Source: Amycolatopsis antarctica (GTDB lineage: Bacteria; Actinomycetota; Actinomycetes; Mycobacteriales; Pseudonocardiaceae). From it: a stretch of 64,000 nucleotides of DNA. Location of the stretch: the NCBI RefSeq assembly GCF_002262875.1, contig NZ_NKYE01000011.1, positions 148,106 to 212,105 of the forward strand, in the 5' to 3' direction. The notes beneath the pieces were generated by a model, which did no database searches, was not told where the DNA came from, and worked only from the letters and a program-made list of their open reading frames with translations. Shown piece after piece: positions 13,801-25,178 of this stretch (positions are counted from its first letter, which is position 1; each line of letters opens with the position of its first letter). Both the position numbers and the translations under genes were made by a program.

Positions 13801-16800
13801 GCCAGCGCGTCCACCTCGGCACGCAGCCGTTGCGCGTCGAGCGCACCGCGGAGGTCGAAGGGGAGCACGACGGTGTAGACGTCGGAGCCGCCCCGCCGGG
13901 CCTCGGCGTGGAAGAGCAGCCCTGCCTGCAGGGGCGCCACCGGCAGCACGTCCGCCAGTCCGCCGGGAGCGGCGGCGAACGCGTCGATCCGCCGCTGGTC
14001 GAGTGGCACCAGCGGGAAGTCGGACGGGCTGTGCCCACCGCTGCCGGGACGGCGGACGTGCTCGGCCAGCGCGCCCAGCGCCTCGATCCAGGCGCCGGCG
14101 AGCGCGTCCACCTCGGCGCCGCCGATCAGTTCGTCCACAGTGGACCAGTGGATGTCGAGGCGGGCTCCGGTGTCCCGCTCGTCGAGGACGACGTTGATCT
14201 CCACCGTGTGCCCCGCACCCAGGTCCGCGTCGGCGCCGCCGGGCAAGGGGCCGAGTTCGGCGGTGCCGGTCCAGTCCCCGGTGCCACCGGCGGCACGGCC
14301 GAGGTAGTTGAACACGAGGGCGCGGCGGGTCCCGGACAGCCGTTCCCGTCCCACCGGGTCGAGGTACCGCAACAGGCCGTAGCCGCGGCCCTCCCCCGGC
14401 ACCGAACGCAGGGATTCCTTGACCCGCTTCAGTGCCGTGCCCGCGTGCTCCCCGCCGTCGAAGACGTCGCCGAGGTCCAGGTCCGCGAGATCGGTCCGCA
14501 CCGGGTACAGACTGGTGAACCAGCCCGCGGTCGAGGCCGGCCCGTCGCCGGTGCGGCCGTGGCCCTCCACGTCCACGACGAGCGACCGGGACGTCCTGAC
14601 CCGGGCGAAGGCGAGTGCGAGGCCGGCCAGGAGCACGTCCTGCACGCCGCAGTGGAAGGCCGCCGGCAGTGCCCCGGTCGCCGCGGCCGTGATCTCGGCG
14701 GGAACGACGGTGCTGCGCCGTACGACCCCGGCCATGGTGTGACCCGGCCCCGGGACGGGCAGCGCGTCGTCTCCGGCGCGGGTGGCGGCGAGGTCCTCCC
14801 AGTACGCGATCTCCGGGCGGCGTCCGGCCGCCTCCCCGGCGAGCCCGTCCGCCCACTCGCGGAACGAGGTCCCGGACGGCGGGGCCGGGTCTCCCGGTAG
14901 GGCGGCGTGGATCGCGGCCAGGTCCTCGGCGAGAACGTGCCAGGAGACCGCGTCGACGAGGAGGTGGTGCGCGACCAGGAGCAGGCGTCCCGGCTCGGCC
15001 GGACCGGCGTCGAACCACACGACCCGCAGCATCCGGCCCTCGGCCGGATCGAGCGCCGCGATCTCCTCGTCCAGTTCCGCGGCCGCGGCCGATGCGGGAT
15101 CGGTGCCCGCGCGGACCACCCGCGCCGAGGGCACCTGCTCGCCCGGCGCGGCCACCACGAGGCGCGCGTCCGCACCGGTGTCCGTCAGCCGGGCACGCAG
15201 CAGGCCGTGCCGCCGGGCCAGTCCGGACAGCAGCGCCGGGAGCTCCGCGGCGGTCAGTTCCGCCGGGGTGCGCAGCAGCGCCGCCTGGCTGTACCGGGCG
15301 ACGGGGCCGCCGCGTTCGAGCAGCCACCGCAGCATCGGTGTCGGCGCCACCGGTCCGTGGTCCTCGGCCGTGGGCCCGGCGGGTTCCTCCGCGAGTGTGG
15401 CCAGTTCGGCGAGCCGTTCCACCGTGCCTGCCTGGACGACCTCACGAGGCGTGACGCGCAGTCCCGCCCTGCTCAGCGCGGCGACCAGGTGGATCGCGAG
15501 GATGCTGTCGCCGCCGGACTCGAAGAACCCGGCCTCGACTCCGACCTGGTCCAGCCCGAGAACCTCGGCGAAGGCGGCGGCCACGGTGTGCTCGGCCGGT
15601 GTGCGGGCGGCCCGTCCTGCTGCCGTCCGGTCCGGATCGGGCAGCGCCGCGCGATGCAGTTTTCCGTTGGCGGTCAACGGGAGTTCCGCCAGCGGCACGA
15701 AGGCACCGGGCACCATGTGGGCGGGCAGCGTGCCGGCGAGGCCTGCGCGCAGGGCGTGGGCATCGATCGCCCTGCCGGACGCGGGGACGCAGTACGCGAC
15801 CAGCGCACCGGAGCGCAGGAGCACCGCGGCCGCCGCGACGTCCGGTGATTCGAGCAGGCGCGCCTCGATCTCGCCGGGCTCCACCCGCTGCCCGCGGATC
15901 TTCACCTGCTCGTCCGCCCGGCCCAGGTAGACGATCGCGCCGTCGGCGCGCCTGCGCACCAGGTCCCCGGTCCGGTAGAGCCGCCCGCCGGGCGGGCCGA
16001 AGGGGTCGGCGACGAAGCGGGACGCGGTCATCCCCGGCCTGGCGTGGTAGCCGCGGGCGAGCTGCCTGCCCGCGAGGTACAGCTCACCGGTGACGCCGGG
16101 CGGCACCGGGCGCAGGGAGGTGTCGAGTACGTGCAGCGCGGTGTTCCACACCGGCAACCCGATCGGCACCGGCTCCCCCGCCACCGCGCCGGTGGTGTCC
16201 CAGTAGCTGACGTCGACCGCCGCCTCGGTCGGGCCGTACAGGTTGTGCAGGGCGGCACCGGTGCGCTCGGCGGTCCGCGTGACCAGGTCCGCGGGCAGGG
16301 CCTCGCCGCTGCAGACGATGCGGCGCAGTGTCCGCGGGAGCGGTCCCGCGGTTCCGGCGAGGAAGGCGCCGAGCATCGAGGGGACGAAGTGGACCGTGCT
16401 GATCCGTTCCTCCGCGATGAGCGTGGCGAGCCGTTCGGCGTCCCGGTGGTCGCCCGGTTCGGCGACCACCAGGGTTCCGCCGGTGACCAGGGGAAGGAAG
16501 AACTCCCAGACGGACACGTCGAACCCGGCGGGTGTCTTCTGCAGGAACCGGTCGGCGGGCCCGAAACCGTAGTGCTCGGCCATCCACAGCAGTCGGTTCA
16601 CGATGGCGTCGTGGGAGACCAGCACGCCCTTGGGCCTGCCCGTCGAGCCGGAGGTGTAGAGCAGATAGGCGGCGTCGCCACCCGCCTGCGCTCCGTCCGA
16701 TATGGACACTGTGGACGCCGCCGGAGTGGCGCGGAGTTCGGCGTAGGAGTCCGGGTCCACCACGAGACACGGCCGGGCGTCGTCGAGCAGGTAGCGGACG

Positions 16801-19800
16801 CGGCCGGCCGGATACTCCGGGTCGACCGGCAGGTAGGCGCCCCCGGCGCGCACGACGGCCAGCAGGGTGACGACCAGGTCCGCCGACCGCGGCAGCAGCA
16901 CCGCGACCACCCGGTCCGGGCCCACGCCGCGATCGCGCAGTGCGGCGGCCAGGTGCGCGGTGCGGGCGTCCAGTTCGGCGTAGCTGAGCCGTTCCCCGCG
17001 GAACACCAGTGCCTCGGCGTCCGGGGTGGCGGCGAACCGCTCGCGCATCAGGTCCGCCAGGGTGTGCCCGGGAACGCGGTGGGCGGTGTCGTTCGCGGCC
17101 GCGATGAGCGAACGTTCGGACTCGTGCAGCACCGGCAGCGCGCCGATAGTGGTGTCCGCCGACCGCGTGGCCGCCGTCAGGAAGTCGGCGAACCTGCGGG
17201 TGAAGCTCTCCGCCACACCGTGGTCGAACAGGTCGAGGGAGAACTCCAGGAACCCGTGCAGTTCCTCGGCGGACTCGGTGACGTTGAGGGTCACGTCGAC
17301 CTTCGCGGTGCCGGTGCCCACGAGTTCGGTGCGCGCGCCGAGCCCGGCGAAGGTCTCCGGTTCCTCGCCCACGTTGCGGTAGGCGAACATCACCTGGAAC
17401 AGCGGTGGCCGTGAGGCCGAGCGCGGCGGGTCGATCCGGTCCAGCACCCGCTCGAACGGCACCTCGTCGTGGGCGAGCGCGGCCAGGTCGGCGGTTCGCA
17501 CCCGGTCGAGGAGGTCGCGGACAGTCGGATCGCCCGAGGTGTCCACCCGCGCGACGACGGTGTTGACGAAGAACCCGACGAGGTCCTCGGCGGCCCGGTC
17601 GGACCGGCCGGCCACCGGGATCCCGATCGGGATGTCCGTCCCGGCACCGCATCGGGTGAGCAGCGCGGCCAGCGCGGCGTGCAGCACCATGAACACACTG
17701 GTGCCACTGGCCCTGCCCAGCGCACGGAGGTCGGCCAGCAGGCCGGGGTCGAGATCGAGGTCGACCGACACACCGCTGCCGCCGGGCCGGGGTGGCCGGG
17801 GCCGCCCGCTGGGCAGCGTGGCCTCCTCGGGCAGTCCGGCCAGCGCTCCGGCCCAGTGGTCGAGCTGCGTGCGGGCGAGCGCGGTGGGCTCGTCCGGGTC
17901 GCCGAGCAGCGCGCGTTGCCACAGCGTGTGGTCCGCGTACTGCACGGGCAGCGGAGCGCGGTCCGGCACCTCACCTGCCAGCCGGGCGGTGTACGCCGTC
18001 TCGAGGTCACGCAGCATGGGCCGCAGGGACCATTCGTCGGTCGCGATGTGGTGTGCGAGCAGCAGCAGCACGTGCTCCTCGGACCCCACCCGGAACAGGG
18101 TCGCCCGGATCGGCAGCTCGTCGGCCAGGTCGAAGGTCCCGCGCGACCGCGCTGCCATCGCCCCGGCCAGCTCGGGCCCGGTCGTGCCGGCGATCTCGAA
18201 CGGCACCCGCACCTCGTCGGCCGCGCGCACGTACTGGTGCACGACTCCTTCGGTCTCGCCGAACACCGTGCGCAGGCTCTCGTGCCGGGCGACGAGGTCG
18301 TCGACGGCCGACCGCAGGGCCACCGGATCGAGCGGGCCGTGCAGGTGCAGTGCGAGCGGCAGGTTGTAGGCGGCGCCTCCGTCGAGCCGGTGCAGCAGCC
18401 ACAGCCGGTGCTGTCCGGCCGAGACCGGCAGCGGTGTGGGACGTTCGGCGGGCCGCAGGGCGGGTCGCGCGGGATCGGCGGTGGCGAGGTGCGCGGCCAG
18501 GGCCGAGGGGGTGGGCGCGTCGAACACGCGGCCCACGGGCAGTTCCCGGCCGAGTTCGGTACGGATCCGGGTGACCAGCCGGACGGCGAGCAGTGAATGC
18601 CCGCCGAGCTCGAAGAAGTCGTCGTGCGCCCCGGTGTCGCCGATGCCGAGGACGGCCCCGAACAGTGCGCGCAGCACCGCCTCGTGCGGGTCGTCCGAGG
18701 GTACGTGGGCGGAACCGTCCGGCCGGAACGCCCCGGCCGTGCCAGATCCGTCGATGTCCGATGTGGACAGTGCGGCGCGGTCGATCTTCCCGTTGGGTGT
18801 CAGGGGAAGCCTGGACAGCTCGGTGAACGCCGAGGGCACCATGTACTCCGGCAGCGCCTCGGCGAGGTGCTCGCGTACGCGGTGCGTGACGGGCAGGGCC
18901 GACCCGGTCTCGGGCACCAGGAAGGCGAGCAGGCGGTTGTCCGCTCCCCCGGTGGCGACGACGGCGCACGCGCCCACACCGTCAAGCAGGCCCAGCCGGG
19001 CCTCGATCTCGCCGAGTTCGATCCGGAAGCCGCGCACCTTCACCTGATGATCGGTGCGGCCCAGGCAGTCCAGTTCCCCGTGACGGCGGCGGGCCAGGTC
19101 GCCGGTGCGGTACATCCGGGTGCCGGGCGGGCCGAACGGATCGGCGATGAACCGGCCCGCCGTCAGGCCCGCTCGCCCGAGGTAACCGGTGGCCACGCCG
19201 TCACCGGCGAGGTACAGCTCGCCCACCTCGCCGTCGGGGACCGGACGCAGCGCGCGGTCCAGTACGTAGGCGGCGGTGTTCGGGATCGGGTCTCCGATGG
19301 GCGGTGGCCCGCCGGTCCAGCCGGTGAGTTCCCGGGCGGTGGACCAGATCGTGGTCTCGGTCGGCCCGTAGAGATTGGTGACCCGCGCGGCGGAGGCCGC
19401 CAGTGTCCTCGCCAGACCGGCCGGCAGCGCCTCGCCGCCGACCAGCACCCGCAGCCCGCGGACCACTCGCGGCGCCAGTTCGACGATGGCCTGCCAGAGC
19501 GAGGGCGTGGCCTGCATGGCGGTGACCGCCTCGGCGGCGGCGAGTGCGGCGAGCCGGGCGGGATCGCGCACCTCCGCGCGGTCGGCGAGCACCACCGTCG
19601 CGCCGTCCAGTAGTGGTACGAACAGTTCGAGCGCGGCGATGTCGAAGCTGACGGTGGTGACGGCGAGGAACCGATCCGCGGCGGAGAGGGCGAACCGCTC
19701 CCGCATCGAGGCCAGGAAGTTGCCCAGGTTGCGGTGTGAGACCACGACACCCTTCGGCACCCCGGTCGAGCCGGAGGTGTGGATGACGTAGGCGGCCGAG

Positions 19801-21617
19801 GACGGCCGGTGCGCCCGGTGGGCCGGCGCCGGTCCTGGTGCGCCGAGCAGCGCGCCGGTCGCCGGGTCGTCGAGTTCCAGCCGGTGCGGGTGATCGAGCC
19901 CGGTGACCGTCGACGCCGTGGTGAGCAGCACCGCGGGCGTGGCGTCGTCGAGCATGTGCCGCAGCCGGGCGGGCGGGAAGTCGGGGTCCATCGGCAGGTA
20001 GGCGGCGCCGGACTTCAGCACGCCCAGCAGCGCCGTCACCAGGTCCGGTGTGCGCGGGACGGCGACGGCCACCACGGAGCCGGGCCCCGCGCCGCGCTCG
20101 GTCAGGGTGGCGGCGAGCCGGTCCGAGCGGCGGGCCAGCTCGGCGTAGGACAGTTCCAGTCCGGCACCGCGCACGGCGGGCAGCTCCGGGGTGCGCGCCG
20201 CCTGCCGGGCGAACTCGGCGAGCAGGTCGGTGTCGCGGTGGGCGGTCCGGGGCGCGCGGCCGTGGTCGAGCACGGCACGCAGTTCGCTCTCCGGGGCGAG
20301 GTCGGCGCGGCCGATCGGCTGGTCGGCTCCACCGCGGGCGAGCACCTCCAGCAGCGCGGTGAACCGGTCGGCGTGACGGCGCAGCGCCGGCCGGTCGTAG
20401 GCGTTCGGGTTGCCGTCGAACTCCAGCACCAGCCCCGATCCGTCCGGGGCACCCTGCACGGTGACCGACAGGTCGTCCACCGGGCCCGCGGCGAGGTAGT
20501 GCGTGGTGGCGCTCAGGTCCGCGAAGCGCGGCGTGGTGGCGAACGGCTTGATGTTGATCCACGGTCCGACCAGGCGACGGCCCGCGCCGAGCAGTCCCAG
20601 GTCGCGGCGGATGTCCTCGCCCCGGTACCGGTGGTGCGGGCGGATCGCGGCGAGTTCCGCGGCCACCGCCGCGGTCAGCTCGCCGAAGGTGGTCGCCGGG
20701 CCGGTGCCGACGCGCAGGGGAACGACGTTCACCGCGGTGGCCGGGATCCGGGCCCCGGCCGAACCCAGGCGGCCCATCAGCGGCAGGCCGAGCACCACGG
20801 GCCCGGCACCGGTGGCCCGGTGCAGGTACGCGGCGAGCGCGGCGCCGACCAGTTCGGCCCACCCGGCCCGTGCGCTCCCGGTGGCCGCGGACAACGCGGC
20901 CACCACCTCCGGCGGGACGGTGGCCCGCTCGCGGAGGAAGCCGTGGGCCGGGGCGGCGGGCCTCGCGGGCGACGCCGGATCCGGCCGGTCCGCCATCCGG
21001 TCCGCCCAGAACCGCCGGTCGGCGGCATACGCGGGCGATTCGCGATAGGCGGCGTCCTCGGTGACGAGGTCGGCGAGCGGCCGGAACGGGTTGGCCGGGG
21101 GCTCGGCACCCGCGTCCAGGGCCGTGTACCGCTCGGCGACTCTCCTGGCGACGATCGTGAAGCCGTAGCCGTCGAGCAGAATGTGGTGACAGCGCTGGTA
21201 CCACAGGTATCGCCGCGCGCCGACGCGGAGCAGCGCCTCGGTCGCCAGCGTCCCGCCTTCCAGGTCGGCCGCCACCGCGAGGTCGGCGTCCATCCACTCG
21301 CGTGCGCGCCGGTCCGGGTCCACCGCCCCGGTCAAGTCCATAATGGATAGTCCTGGCGGGGCGGCGGCGCCGGTGTGCTGCCAGGGCACGTCGCCGTCCT
21401 CGCCGAACCGGACGGAGAAGATGTCCGCCTCGGCGAGGGTGGACCGCAGCGCCTCGGTGAACGCGCGCTCGTCCAGCTCGCCATGGATCTCCACGTACTC
21501 CGCGGTGTTGTACGCCGGGCTGGAGCGGTCGAGCCGCTGGCCGAACCACACACCGGCCTGCGCCGCCGTCAACGGCAACCGCTCGCCGGAACCGCCCGGT
21601 ACCCGCACCACCGACAC
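4869..21617 (-). CDS. Siderophore NRPS 1, four modules: C-A-T / C-A-T-E / C-A-T-E / C-A-T-E
   Basis: This is a 5582-residue initiating synthetase. I chose the GTG at 21617-21615: GAGAGGAAG lies just upstream, and the protein then opens like EntF/DhbF ([15 protein letters not shown]); the frame is open further upstream but looks non-coding. Approximate layout: C1 12-430 (HHILLDG), A1 470-950, T1 near 1005 (GGHSL), C2 1062-1495, A2 1510-1975, T2 near 2035 (GGDSI), E2 2092-2530, C3 2555-2970, A3 2990-3490, T3 near 3540, E3 3600-4040, C4 4055-4480, A4 4505-4985, T4 near 5033, E4 5096-5562. Specificity residues read DILQLGLIW (A1, glycine code), DVWHVSLVD (A2, serine), DVFSVAIVY (A3) and DTWTIASVD (A4). 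I cannot assign A3 or A4; hydroxyornithine is plausible for one because the locus makes it. The EntF/DhbF-like C1 suggests an aryl-carrier starter. E3 reads [10 protein letters not shown], lacking the first His of the HH motif. Confidence 0.95.
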   Translation of the reverse strand: MSVVRVPGGSGERLPLTAAQAGVWFGQRLDRSSPAYNTAEYVEIHGELDERAFTEALRSTLAEADIFSVRFGEDGDVPWQHTGAAAPPGLSIMDLTGAVDPDRRAREWMDADLAVAADLEGGTLATEALLRVGARRYLWYQRCHHILLDGYGFTIVARRVAERYTALDAGAEPPANPFRPLADLVTEDAAYRESPAYAADRRFWADRMADRPDPASPARPAAPAHGFLRERATVPPEVVAALSAATGSARAGWAELVGAALAAYLHRATGAGPVVLGLPLMGRLGSAGARIPATAVNVVPLRVGTGPATTFGELTAAVAAELAAIRPHHRYRGEDIRRDLGLLGAGRRLVGPWINIKPFATTPRFADLSATTHYLAAGPVDDLSVTVQGAPDGSGLVLEFDGNPNAYDRPALRRHADRFTALLEVLARGGADQPIGRADLAPESELRAVLDHGRAPRTAHRDTDLLAEFARQAARTPELPAVRGAGLELSYAELARRSDRLAATLTERGAGPGSVVAVAVPRTPDLVTALLGVLKSGAAYLPMDPDFPPARLRHMLDDATPAVLLTTASTVTGLDHPHRLELDDPATGALLGAPGPAPAHRAHRPSSAAYVIHTSGSTGVPKGVVVSHRNLGNFLASMRERFALSAADRFLAVTTVSFDIAALELFVPLLDGATVVLADRAEVRDPARLAALAAAEAVTAMQATPSLWQAIVELAPRVVRGLRVLVGGEALPAGLARTLAASAARVTNLYGPTETTIWSTARELTGWTGGPPPIGDPIPNTAAYVLDRALRPVPDGEVGELYLAGDGVATGYLGRAGLTAGRFIADPFGPPGTRMYRTGDLARRRHGELDCLGRTDHQVKVRGFRIELGEIEARLGLLDGVGACAVVATGGADNRLLAFLVPETGSALPVTHRVREHLAEALPEYMVPSAFTELSRLPLTPNGKIDRAALSTSDIDGSGTAGAFRPDGSAHVPSDDPHEAVLRALFGAVLGIGDTGAHDDFFELGGHSLLAVRLVTRIRTELGRELPVGRVFDAPTPSALAAHLATADPARPALRPAERPTPLPVSAGQHRLWLLHRLDGGAAYNLPLALHLHGPLDPVALRSAVDDLVARHESLRTVFGETEGVVHQYVRAADEVRVPFEIAGTTGPELAGAMAARSRGTFDLADELPIRATLFRVGSEEHVLLLLAHHIATDEWSLRPMLRDLETAYTARLAGEVPDRAPLPVQYADHTLWQRALLGDPDEPTALARTQLDHWAGALAGLPEEATLPSGRPRPPRPGGSGVSVDLDLDPGLLADLRALGRASGTSVFMVLHAALAALLTRCGAGTDIPIGIPVAGRSDRAAEDLVGFFVNTVVARVDTSGDPTVRDLLDRVRTADLAALAHDEVPFERVLDRIDPPRSASRPPLFQVMFAYRNVGEEPETFAGLGARTELVGTGTAKVDVTLNVTESAEELHGFLEFSLDLFDHGVAESFTRRFADFLTAATRSADTTIGALPVLHESERSLIAAANDTAHRVPGHTLADLMRERFAATPDAEALVFRGERLSYAELDARTAHLAAALRDRGVGPDRVVAVLLPRSADLVVTLLAVVRAGGAYLPVDPEYPAGRVRYLLDDARPCLVVDPDSYAELRATPAASTVSISDGAQAGGDAAYLLYTSGSTGRPKGVLVSHDAIVNRLLWMAEHYGFGPADRFLQKTPAGFDVSVWEFFLPLVTGGTLVVAEPGDHRDAERLATLIAEERISTVHFVPSMLGAFLAGTAGPLPRTLRRIVCSGEALPADLVTRTAERTGAALHNLYGPTEAAVDVSYWDTTGAVAGEPVPIGLPVWNTALHVLDTSLRPVPPGVTGELYLAGRQLARGYHARPGMTASRFVADPFGPPGGRLYRTGDLVRRRADGAIVYLGRADEQVKIRGQRVEPGEIEARLLESPDVAAAAVLLRSGALVAYCVPASGRAIDAHALRAGLAGTLPAHMVPGAFVPLAELPLTANGKLHRAALPDPDRTAAGRAARTPAEHTVAAAFAEVLGLDQVGVEAGFFESGGDSILAIHLVAALSRAGLRVTPREVVQAGTVERLAELATLAEEPAGPTAEDHGPVAPTPMLRWLLERGGPVARYSQAALLRTPAELTAAELPALLSGLARRHGLLRARLTDTGADARLVVAAPGEQVPSARVVRAGTDPASAAAAELDEEIAALDPAEGRMLRVVWFDAGPAEPGRLLLVAHHLLVDAVSWHVLAEDLAAIHAALPGDPAPPSGTSFREWADGLAGEAAGRRPEIAYWEDLAATRAGDDALPVPGPGHTMAGVVRRSTVVPAEITAAATGALPAAFHCGVQDVLLAGLALAFARVRTSRSLVVDVEGHGRTGDGPASTAGWFTSLYPVRTDLADLDLGDVFDGGEHAGTALKRVKESLRSVPGEGRGYGLLRYLDPVGRERLSGTRRALVFNYLGRAAGGTGDWTGTAELGPLPGGADADLGAGHTVEINVVLDERDTGARLDIHWSTVDELIGGAEVDALAGAWIEALGALAEHVRRPGSGGHSPSDFPLVPLDQRRIDAFAAAPGGLADVLPVAPLQAGLLFHAEARRGGSDVYTVVLPFDLRGALDAQRLRAEVDALARRHAVLRTEFHTREDGPPVQVVRAEARPGWRQVDLTGSDDPVGEAERLIERERRTPFDLASAPLIRATLIRLGQDEHRFVLCHHHILLDGWSSTSISHELFAAYNGEEAGPAPRPYADHLRRLSTMDHPRSREAWAAALDGLDEPTMLVPHDPGAGTDWPARTGWELDEDLSGTLRRWTRERGLTVNTLVQGVWALLLARLTGRQDVVFGTTVSGRSAELTGVTRMVGLFINTIPVRVRVRPEETAEDYLARILDEQTRLLDHHHLGLAQVQRIAGTGELFDTLVVVENYPVPPGSAAHGDGITVSGGTPVDATHYPVTLIVAPEERCYVGISHQPGVPAAQARDLLNRFTALLRAVVAGPRRPVGRLGVADAEETERAVRRFNRTGEVRPSPSPARAFAEQAARTPGAIAVADARTELTYRELDAAAARLATLLADRGAGPETVVALALPRSVRMVVAVLAVHRAGAAYLPVDPAHPWSRTAQVLAEAGPVLILGEGGYQSPLDGLPCLALDDPGTALALREGPGMAPTPVPGTAAAYVIYTSGSTGRPKGVVVPGAALTGLADWARSEFGTDGLARVPASTPLGFDVSVFEMFAPLLCGGRIDIAEDVLALAEDRFRGQRFSLVSGVPSAMAGVLDGGLAEIDAGTVVLAGEALSAEFADAVRTALPSARLHNIYGPTEATVYATAWDVNAEHDGGRILIGAPIRGSRAYVLDSHLNPLPPGVAGELYLSGRLARGYLGRPGLTAERFVADPFGEPGGRLYRTGDLARWTADGRVDYLGRADHQVKVRGFRIELGEIEHVLTRHEAVRAAVVVARADERGGDRLVAYLHSEDGATERDPAMLERAVLEHCGTALPDYMVPAAVVVLDEFPLTASGKLDRAALPDPGGTPAVSGAAEAPAATGTARLLAEVFAEVLGVAEVGPRQNFFEAGGDSISSLRVVSRARAAGVALGVRDVMELGTPEGLAARAEALGVNVSTVDPAGDGAGPAEFPPTAIMRWLAERGGPSDRFVQWSVLHTPAGLDSAMLDDLLAAVLRAHPMLAATLTADGTLRPGTGAPVTARRVEVADLPAERVAALQERERQRAVDELDATSGVLLRAVWFDAGAGAAGRLLLVAGHLAVDGVSWRIIRDDLADAWARHRAGQKPEVTPEPVSFARWAVDAATPPPDREAELAGWRTLLAGDFRRIGSRPVDPERDRVGEAHVIETVLPAALTATLLSVTPAAAHATVQDVLLAGLATAVHRRGGDGPPVLVAVEGHGREEPREGVDLSRTVGWFTSRYPVRIADAGTPDETLALTKETLRTLPGGPLAGHGYGRLRHLDPAAAAELPAVPEIGFNYLGRFGEDDARAWSPAGPMGGGADPATGVAAAVDLTVVTEESAGEPRLRARWAVATGVLEPAEVAALAEHWQSALEELAAWSRSATPRHTPSDFPLIPLTPQDVRAIETAPGRGPVTDLLPLTPLQTGLFFLTGFADDGPDPYLMRFRIDLNGTVDGGRLRAAAGALLADHPNLRAGFTYTAAGTPVQFVPVTGTARCRVLDLRAEADPAAALATAEAEEERERFDPASPPLLRLTAAILPGGHSALLVTAHHLLFDGWSGPLLVAELLRAYGGGGTTAPGRPYRDYLAWLGRRDIAADRAAWRHALDGLEEPTLLAPAGAGDAERRARRQETVLPAGLTAELTAFLRSHGLTVATLVQVIWGLLLGRLTGREDVVFGAVVSGRPPELAGSASLIGLCANTVPVRVRADSGESLGDLLERVRLEQAALLEHQYLGLADIQREAAPGELFDTVLVVQNYPLDGAAVRDAAGELGLREVRAYDDTHYPVALVVEPGTELRLVWKYSAAAFGEDEIRRLGRRFELLCRAVVERPGTRSETVDVLLPGERDRLLLEHNRTARDRRPLGLAELFAAAAAAHPERTAVTDAGHSLSYAELDARSDELAGELAGLGAGPERIVAVALPRCANLIVAMLAVQKAGAVYLPVDPGYPEGRIAHMLADAAPSLLVTDAEADVRAPAGVPRLLLGTGASLTGRAVPAVRPSPAAAAYVIYTSGSTGVPKGTTVTHTGVADLVGTMTEAFDVGPGSRVLQFASVSFDTSVWELCMGVLTGATLVIVPDEARAGEPLAHFLRYHEITHATLPPAALSSLAPERVPAGMTVITAGEACTPALVRAWSADRPMFNSYGPTETTVDITLWECRDEPGMTAVPIGDPVHNTAVYLLDHRLRPVPEGVTGELYAAGTGLARGYLGRAGLTAARFVADPFGAAGSRLYRTGDLARRRPDGTLVYAGRADHQVKVRGFRIEPGEVEAVLTAHPVVGGAAVVAVPDTRGGNRLIGYLVADGELDVTDVRAAALRTLPDHMVPAVFVELDEFPLTPNGKLDRRALPEPPVATPAGQGPDAGGRVARTLAGIVGEVLGLPAIGSADDFFALGGDSISSIQVVSRAHAAGLDLRARDVFECRTVAALADLAASRETSGPRAAPVTADPVGTMPATPVMLWLRDLGGPIGRFSQSQVLRTPAGLTESGLLSVVRAVLGRHDMLRARLDRTEDGGWTLEVPPGDAVQPADLVSTVDVSAVDEYRLPDVVAEHLDRAADLLAPENGVLARFVWLRSGEGLPGRLIVLIHHLAVDGVSWRILPGDFAAAWAAVAAGTDPPDPASGTSFRAWARRLAEAGTEGEFAGELPHWRATLTAAPEGPAGGPTDPRRDLVGVARLIHQVVPAHRCAPLLTALPEAYGTGVQEVLLTALTLAVARGHARAGTPTRELLVRLEGHGRTELLAGADLSGTVGWFTTGYPVRLGIAGADLGDALAGGESAGRVLKAVKEQLVGVPGEQGLGYGVLRHLDPAAAPELAAYAEPEVSFNYLGRFTEPAGDTDWQPVAGASGVDGAAEPGQPMAHALEINAVAVEIDGETELHVDWLYAPGVIDDTGAHDLAETWLDTLDALADHAAGPAAGGHTPSDLALVSLSQHQIDTLEAKWGKA
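14133..14145. repeat. Dispersed palindrome GTCCAC-N-GTGGAC (one of several copies)
   Basis: Perfect copies occur at 10857-10869, 14133-14145 and 59352-59364. Near copies lie at 6096-6108, 13419-13431 and 63073-63085. Most fall in inter-domain linkers of the NRPS gene, where they encode S-T-V-D or similar; one lies in non-coding DNA. The entry marks one copy. Confidence 0.5.
18755..18769. repeat. Dispersed palindrome TGTCC-GATRT-GGACA (one of several copies)
   Basis: Copies: 4254-4268 (reverse orientation, one end base different), 16694-16708 (one end base different), 18755-18769, and 50433-50447. A weaker copy is at 63177-63191. The copy at 50433 is extended to 8-base arms and is non-coding. 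The entry marks one copy. Confidence 0.5.
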
Positions 21618-21700
21618 TGCCTGACTTCCTCTCTGTACGCGCGCCTGTTTCCGCGCGCCCGCTGCCCGCCGCGCCCGCGGCGTCCGGACTCGCCGACCGC

Positions 21701-23728
21701 TCAGTGCCCGTGACCGGTCTCGTGCTCCATGGCCCGCGCGATCGCGAGAACCTCCTTCGGCTGCACCACGAAGGGCCGCATCATTCCCATGTCCTCGTGC
21801 TCGAACATGTGGCAGTGGTAGACGAACCGGCCGCTCACGTCGGCGAACTTCGCCGCCACGTCGACCAGTTCCCCGGCGCCGACGTTGACGACGTCCTTCC
21901 AACCCTGCTCGTACGGCTGTATCCCGACGGTCTCCTGGTGGGCGACCGGCACCGCCGTGCCACCACCGATCCCGCCGCCGGGCAGGTCGATGGACTGAAA
22001 TCCCTCGATGTCGTACAGCTCGCGCGACAGCGGCTGGAACGCGACGACGTGGATGTGCATCGGGTGCGGCCAGCCGGAGAAGTCCAGGTTCAGGAACCGC
22101 CACCGTTCCCAGGAACCCGACTCCACGGCGAACTGCACCGGGTCGTACCACTTCCACGCCCTGCGCTGCCAGGTGGTGACCGCCCCGTCCTTCTCCCGCA
22201 CCTGCACGATGCCGTCGATCGGGAACGGGCCCGGCGGGGCGTCGACGCGGGCCATCTCCCACTGCTGGGCGTGTCCGACGCCGACCGGGGTCACCATGAC
22301 CATCCGCTCCGGCAGCTCGGGGTGGCTCTCCCGCAGCGAGGCCTCGGTCACCCTCTCGAACGACCGGGACAGCACGCGCGGTGGCCGGAAGTCGTCCCGC
22401 TCCCGGCCACCGCCCACCCGGAACTCCAGGAAGTCGGGCCAGGGACCCGGGTCGTAGTTGATGTTGCGCAGCCGTGGCCGCGTTCCCGCCAGCGCGCCGA
22501 AGTCGATCAGGATGTCGGCCCGTTCGGAGGCGGCGAGACCGAACCCGTCCCGCACGTCCACCGGCGCGGGCATCAGCCCGGAGTCGGTGCCGATCTGGAA
22601 GATCGTCCCCGGGGGCACGGGCTGCCCTTCCTCGGTCACGAGCCGCACGTCGTACGGCCGGGTGTTGGAGGCGTTGACCATCCGGAAGCGATACCACCGG
22701 GGGCGGACGTCCTTGTGCGGCCAGACGATGCCGTTGACGAGGGTGTACGGACCCGCGAAGGAACGGACCTGGCGCAGCGGATCGGTACGCATCACCGTGG
22801 TCTTGTGCAGCACCGTGCCGGTGAGCCCGCCCCGCTCGTCGGTGTCGAAGTTGCGGTCGCAGATGATCAGCGGGATCTCCCGGTCACCGGAGGGCAGCCG
22901 CAGCGCGTCCTCCTCCTCGTCCCGGATCAGGTAGGCGCCGAGCAGTCCGGACATCACGTTCCAGCGGGTGATGTGCATGGCGTGGTCGTGGTACCAGAGC
23001 GCGGTCGCCGGCTGGTCGTTCGAGTACTCGGCGGGCTGGCCGTTGCCGGGCAGCACCGCGTCCTCGGCCCAGCCGTCGCTGCTGCCGTTGCTGAACGCCC
23101 CGTGCAGGTGCACGGAGGTCCACGGGGGAAGCGCCGCGACATCCACCCTGGGCTGCACGCCCTCGCGACCTGGGCGGTCCCACTGGTACGGGTCGGCGTT
23201 CTCGTCGAACGGGAGCTCGACGGCGGGCAGCGGGTACACGCCGGACAGCTCGTTGATCCAGGTGACCCGTAGTGGCCTGCCCCGGCGCGCCTCGATGGTC
23301 GGACCGGGGAACACGCCGTCGTAACCCCAGACCGTGGACGGCGGGAGCTGGGAGTGCAGGCGGACGGTGGCCGGGCGCATCCGCACGGACAACTGGTCGA
23401 CGCCGTCGGCCGCGCGGCCGGTACGCACCGGCGGGGTCGGCAGCGGATCGCGGAACGCCTCGATTCCTGCCGCGGTACCGGCAGCCGGTTCCCTGCGGGT
23501 GAGCGCCACCTCGGCGACCCGGCCGGGCCCCGCGCCGGCACCGTGACCGTGGTGCGTGGCCGCGGGAGCGGCGGCACTCCCTGCCGGGGCGCCTCCACCG
23601 GACGGCATCGATTCGAGCGTGACCTGCCCGACGCCGACCGCGAGCACTCCGGCGGCCCCGGCCTTGATCAGGAAGTCACGCCGGTTGACGCCGGGTACCC
23701 GTTCCGGGTGGTCCTGCCGCTCGTTCAC
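21701..23728 (-). CDS. Tat-exported multicopper oxidase in the NRPS operon
   Basis: This is a 675-residue multicopper oxidase of the CotA/phenoxazinone-synthase type, which oxidises phenols or metal ions while reducing O2 to water. All copper ligand motifs are present: [22 protein letters not shown] and [14 protein letters not shown] twin-arginine motif ([10 protein letters not shown]) followed by a hydrophobic stretch near residues 15-40 indicates export of the folded enzyme. The GTG start at 23728 overlaps the MbtH-like gene's stop (GTGA), so the two are translationally coupled, and the NRPS starts 83 bases downstream. The coupling places it in siderophore biology. Possible roles are ferroxidase activity, oxidation of the catechol or phenol cap, or copper protection; E. 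coli CueO is known to oxidise enterobactin. The sequence does not decide between these. A later start at the GTG before NRRDF is possible. Confidence 0.9.
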   Translation of the reverse strand: MNERQDHPERVPGVNRRDFLIKAGAAGVLAVGVGQVTLESMPSGGGAPAGSAAAPAATHHGHGAGAGPGRVAEVALTRREPAAGTAAGIEAFRDPLPTPPVRTGRAADGVDQLSVRMRPATVRLHSQLPPSTVWGYDGVFPGPTIEARRGRPLRVTWINELSGVYPLPAVELPFDENADPYQWDRPGREGVQPRVDVAALPPWTSVHLHGAFSNGSSDGWAEDAVLPGNGQPAEYSNDQPATALWYHDHAMHITRWNVMSGLLGAYLIRDEEEDALRLPSGDREIPLIICDRNFDTDERGGLTGTVLHKTTVMRTDPLRQVRSFAGPYTLVNGIVWPHKDVRPRWYRFRMVNASNTRPYDVRLVTEEGQPVPPGTIFQIGTDSGLMPAPVDVRDGFGLAASERADILIDFGALAGTRPRLRNINYDPGPWPDFLEFRVGGGRERDDFRPPRVLSRSFERVTEASLRESHPELPERMVMVTPVGVGHAQQWEMARVDAPPGPFPIDGIVQVREKDGAVTTWQRRAWKWYDPVQFAVESGSWERWRFLNLDFSGWPHPMHIHVVAFQPLSRELYDIEGFQSIDLPGGGIGGGTAVPVAHQETVGIQPYEQGWKDVVNVGAGELVDVAAKFADVSGRFVYHCHMFEHEDMGMMRPFVVQPKEVLAIARAMEHETGHGH

Positions 23729-23952
23729 CGCCGGCCGGTTTCCGGTGCGTCCATCGCCTCGGCGAGGCTCCTCGGCCGCATGTCCGTCCAGTTCGCCTCC
23801 ACGTAGTCGAGACATTCCTGACGGGTGCCCTCGGGCCGCACAGTGGTCCACCCGGCCGGAACCTCGGCGAAGGCGGGCCACAGCGAGTGCTGGTTCTCCT
23901 CGTTCACCAGCACCAGGAACGTGCCGTCCTCGTCATCGAAGGGGTTCGTCAT
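23725..23952 (-). CDS. MbtH-like NRPS accessory protein
   Basis: This 75-residue protein begins [19 protein letters not shown] and contains the invariant-type residues of the MbtH family, including N-E-E-x-Q-H-S-L-W-P and W-T-x-V-R-P, then E-x-x-x-L-x-Y-V-E. MbtH proteins bind NRPS adenylation domains and are often needed for their folding or activity. The ATG at 23952 is preferred over an upstream in-frame start because the family begins at this residue. It is the first gene of the unit, 54 bases downstream of an iron box, and shares a GTGA overlap with the multicopper oxidase gene. It is expected to serve the two NRPSs of the same transcript. Confidence 0.95.
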   Translation of the reverse strand: MTNPFDDEDGTFLVLVNEENQHSLWPAFAEVPAGWTTVRPEGTRQECLDYVEANWTDMRPRSLAEAMDAPETGRR

Positions 23953-24006
23953 GGTCCGCTTTCTCCACACTCACAACGCCGGCCGCCCGCTGGCCGACTC
24001 GTCGAT

Positions 24007-24025
24007 TTAGGTAAACCTACCCTAA
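24007..24025. promoter_or_regulatory. IdeR/DmdR-type iron box upstream of the mbtH-MCO-NRPS unit
   Basis: The 19-base site TTAGGTAAACCTACCCTAA matches 15 of 19 positions of the actinobacterial IdeR/DmdR consensus (TTAGGTTAGGCTAACCTAA). It lies 54 bases upstream of the MbtH-like start, in the only sizeable gap between the permease genes and the NRPS unit. Repression when iron is abundant is inferred from the family; no regulator gene is in the window. Confidence 0.8.
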
Positions 24026-24086
24026 TCAACTGGGTGAACACATGCGACAAATGTGTGACGAAGAACCGGTCCCGATCGACGGCGGG

Positions 24087-25178
24087 TCACGCCCGGCCGC
24101 GACGGGCCTCCCCCGCCAGCAGCCAGCCGAGATACAGGCCACCCAGCACCACCGTCGCCACGCCGACCGGGAGCTGGGTGCGCGGGATCACCGTCTGGGC
24201 GGCGAGATCCGCCAGCGCGAGCAGGCACGCTCCGGTCAGCGCCGAGGTGACCAGGGACGGTCCGGCGGAGCGTGCCAGCCGCTTCGCTATCTGCGGCGCG
24301 GCGAGCGCGACGAACGTGATCGGCCCCGCCGTCGCGACGGCGACGGCGCTCAGCACCACCGACACCGCGATCGCCGACTGCCGGGTGCGGCGTACCGACA
24401 ACCCCAGCGCCGTGGCCGCCTCCTCGCCGAGTTCGAGCGCGACGAGCCGGCGGTTCAGCGCGAACGCGGCGGGCAGGGCGACCGCCAGGACCGCGACCAG
24501 GGTCCACACCTGCTCCCAGTCGCGCCCGTTCAGGCTGCCGACCATCCACACCTGGGCGTTCATCGAGTCGGTGAGCTCCGCGCGGCTGAGCAGATAGGCG
24601 ATCCCGGCGGACAGCAAGGCGCTCACGCCGACGCCTACCAGGACGAGCCGGTAGCCCTGCACTCCGTCGCGGTAGGCGAGGACGTACACCAGGACCGCGA
24701 CCACCGCCCCGCCCAGTACCGCGCCGATGCCGCTGGAGAGAAGGCTGCCGTCGTCGAGCACCAGCATCACCACGAGCGCACCGGCCGCGGCACCGCCGTT
24801 GAAGCCGATGATGTCCGGACTGCCGAGCGGATTCCCGGTCAGGCTCTGGAAGATCGCCCCGGCGACGGCGAGTGCGGCGCCCACCAGCAGTGCGACCAGC
24901 ACTCGTGGCAGACGCACGTCGTTGACGAAGTACAACTGCTGCCGGGTGCCGTTGCCCGCGAGGGCACGGAACACCGCGCCGAACGAGATCGGGTAGCTGC
25001 CGACGAGCAGCGCGGCGACGAGGGCGGCGGCGGCGAGCGCGAGCAGGCACACCGCGACCACGGTCGCGCGCCTGCCGATCCGCGCCGAGACGCGGCCGTC
25101 CCACAGCCGCACCACCTTGCGCCGCTGCCCGGATGCCTGCCGGACGGGAGGTCCGGCCTCGGGTGCCCGAACCGTCAC
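24087..25178 (-). CDS. FecCD/FepG-type ferric-siderophore ABC permease
   Basis: This 363-residue polytopic membrane protein belongs to the FecCD family. After a cationic cytoplasmic N-terminus of about 36 residues come about nine or ten hydrophobic segments. Family motifs are visible: RLPRVLVALLVGAALAVAG, QSLTGNPLGSPDIIGFNGGA and a late GPITFVALAAPQIAKRL. It would form half of the inner-membrane channel importing a ferric siderophore. The GTG start overlaps the stop of the partner permease (GTGA), which supports a heterodimer. It is the last gene of the reductase/transport unit. No FepC-type ATPase or FepB-type binding protein is found beside it. Confidence 0.93.
   Translation of the reverse strand: MTVRAPEAGPPVRQASGQRRKVVRLWDGRVSARIGRRATVVAVCLLALAAAALVAALLVGSYPISFGAVFRALAGNGTRQQLYFVNDVRLPRVLVALLVGAALAVAGAIFQSLTGNPLGSPDIIGFNGGAAAGALVVMLVLDDGSLLSSGIGAVLGGAVVAVLVYVLAYRDGVQGYRLVLVGVGVSALLSAGIAYLLSRAELTDSMNAQVWMVGSLNGRDWEQVWTLVAVLAVALPAAFALNRRLVALELGEEAATALGLSVRRTRQSAIAVSVVLSAVAVATAGPITFVALAAPQIAKRLARSAGPSLVTSALTGACLLALADLAAQTVIPRTQLPVGVATVVLGGLYLGWLLAGEARRGRA

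Noticed and set aside
4869..21617. Identification of the product as bacillibactin or enterobactin
   Set aside because: The first C domain and glycine code resemble DhbF, but the second A domain is serine-type. E domains, extra modules and an ornithine hydroxylase are present, which those pathways lack.
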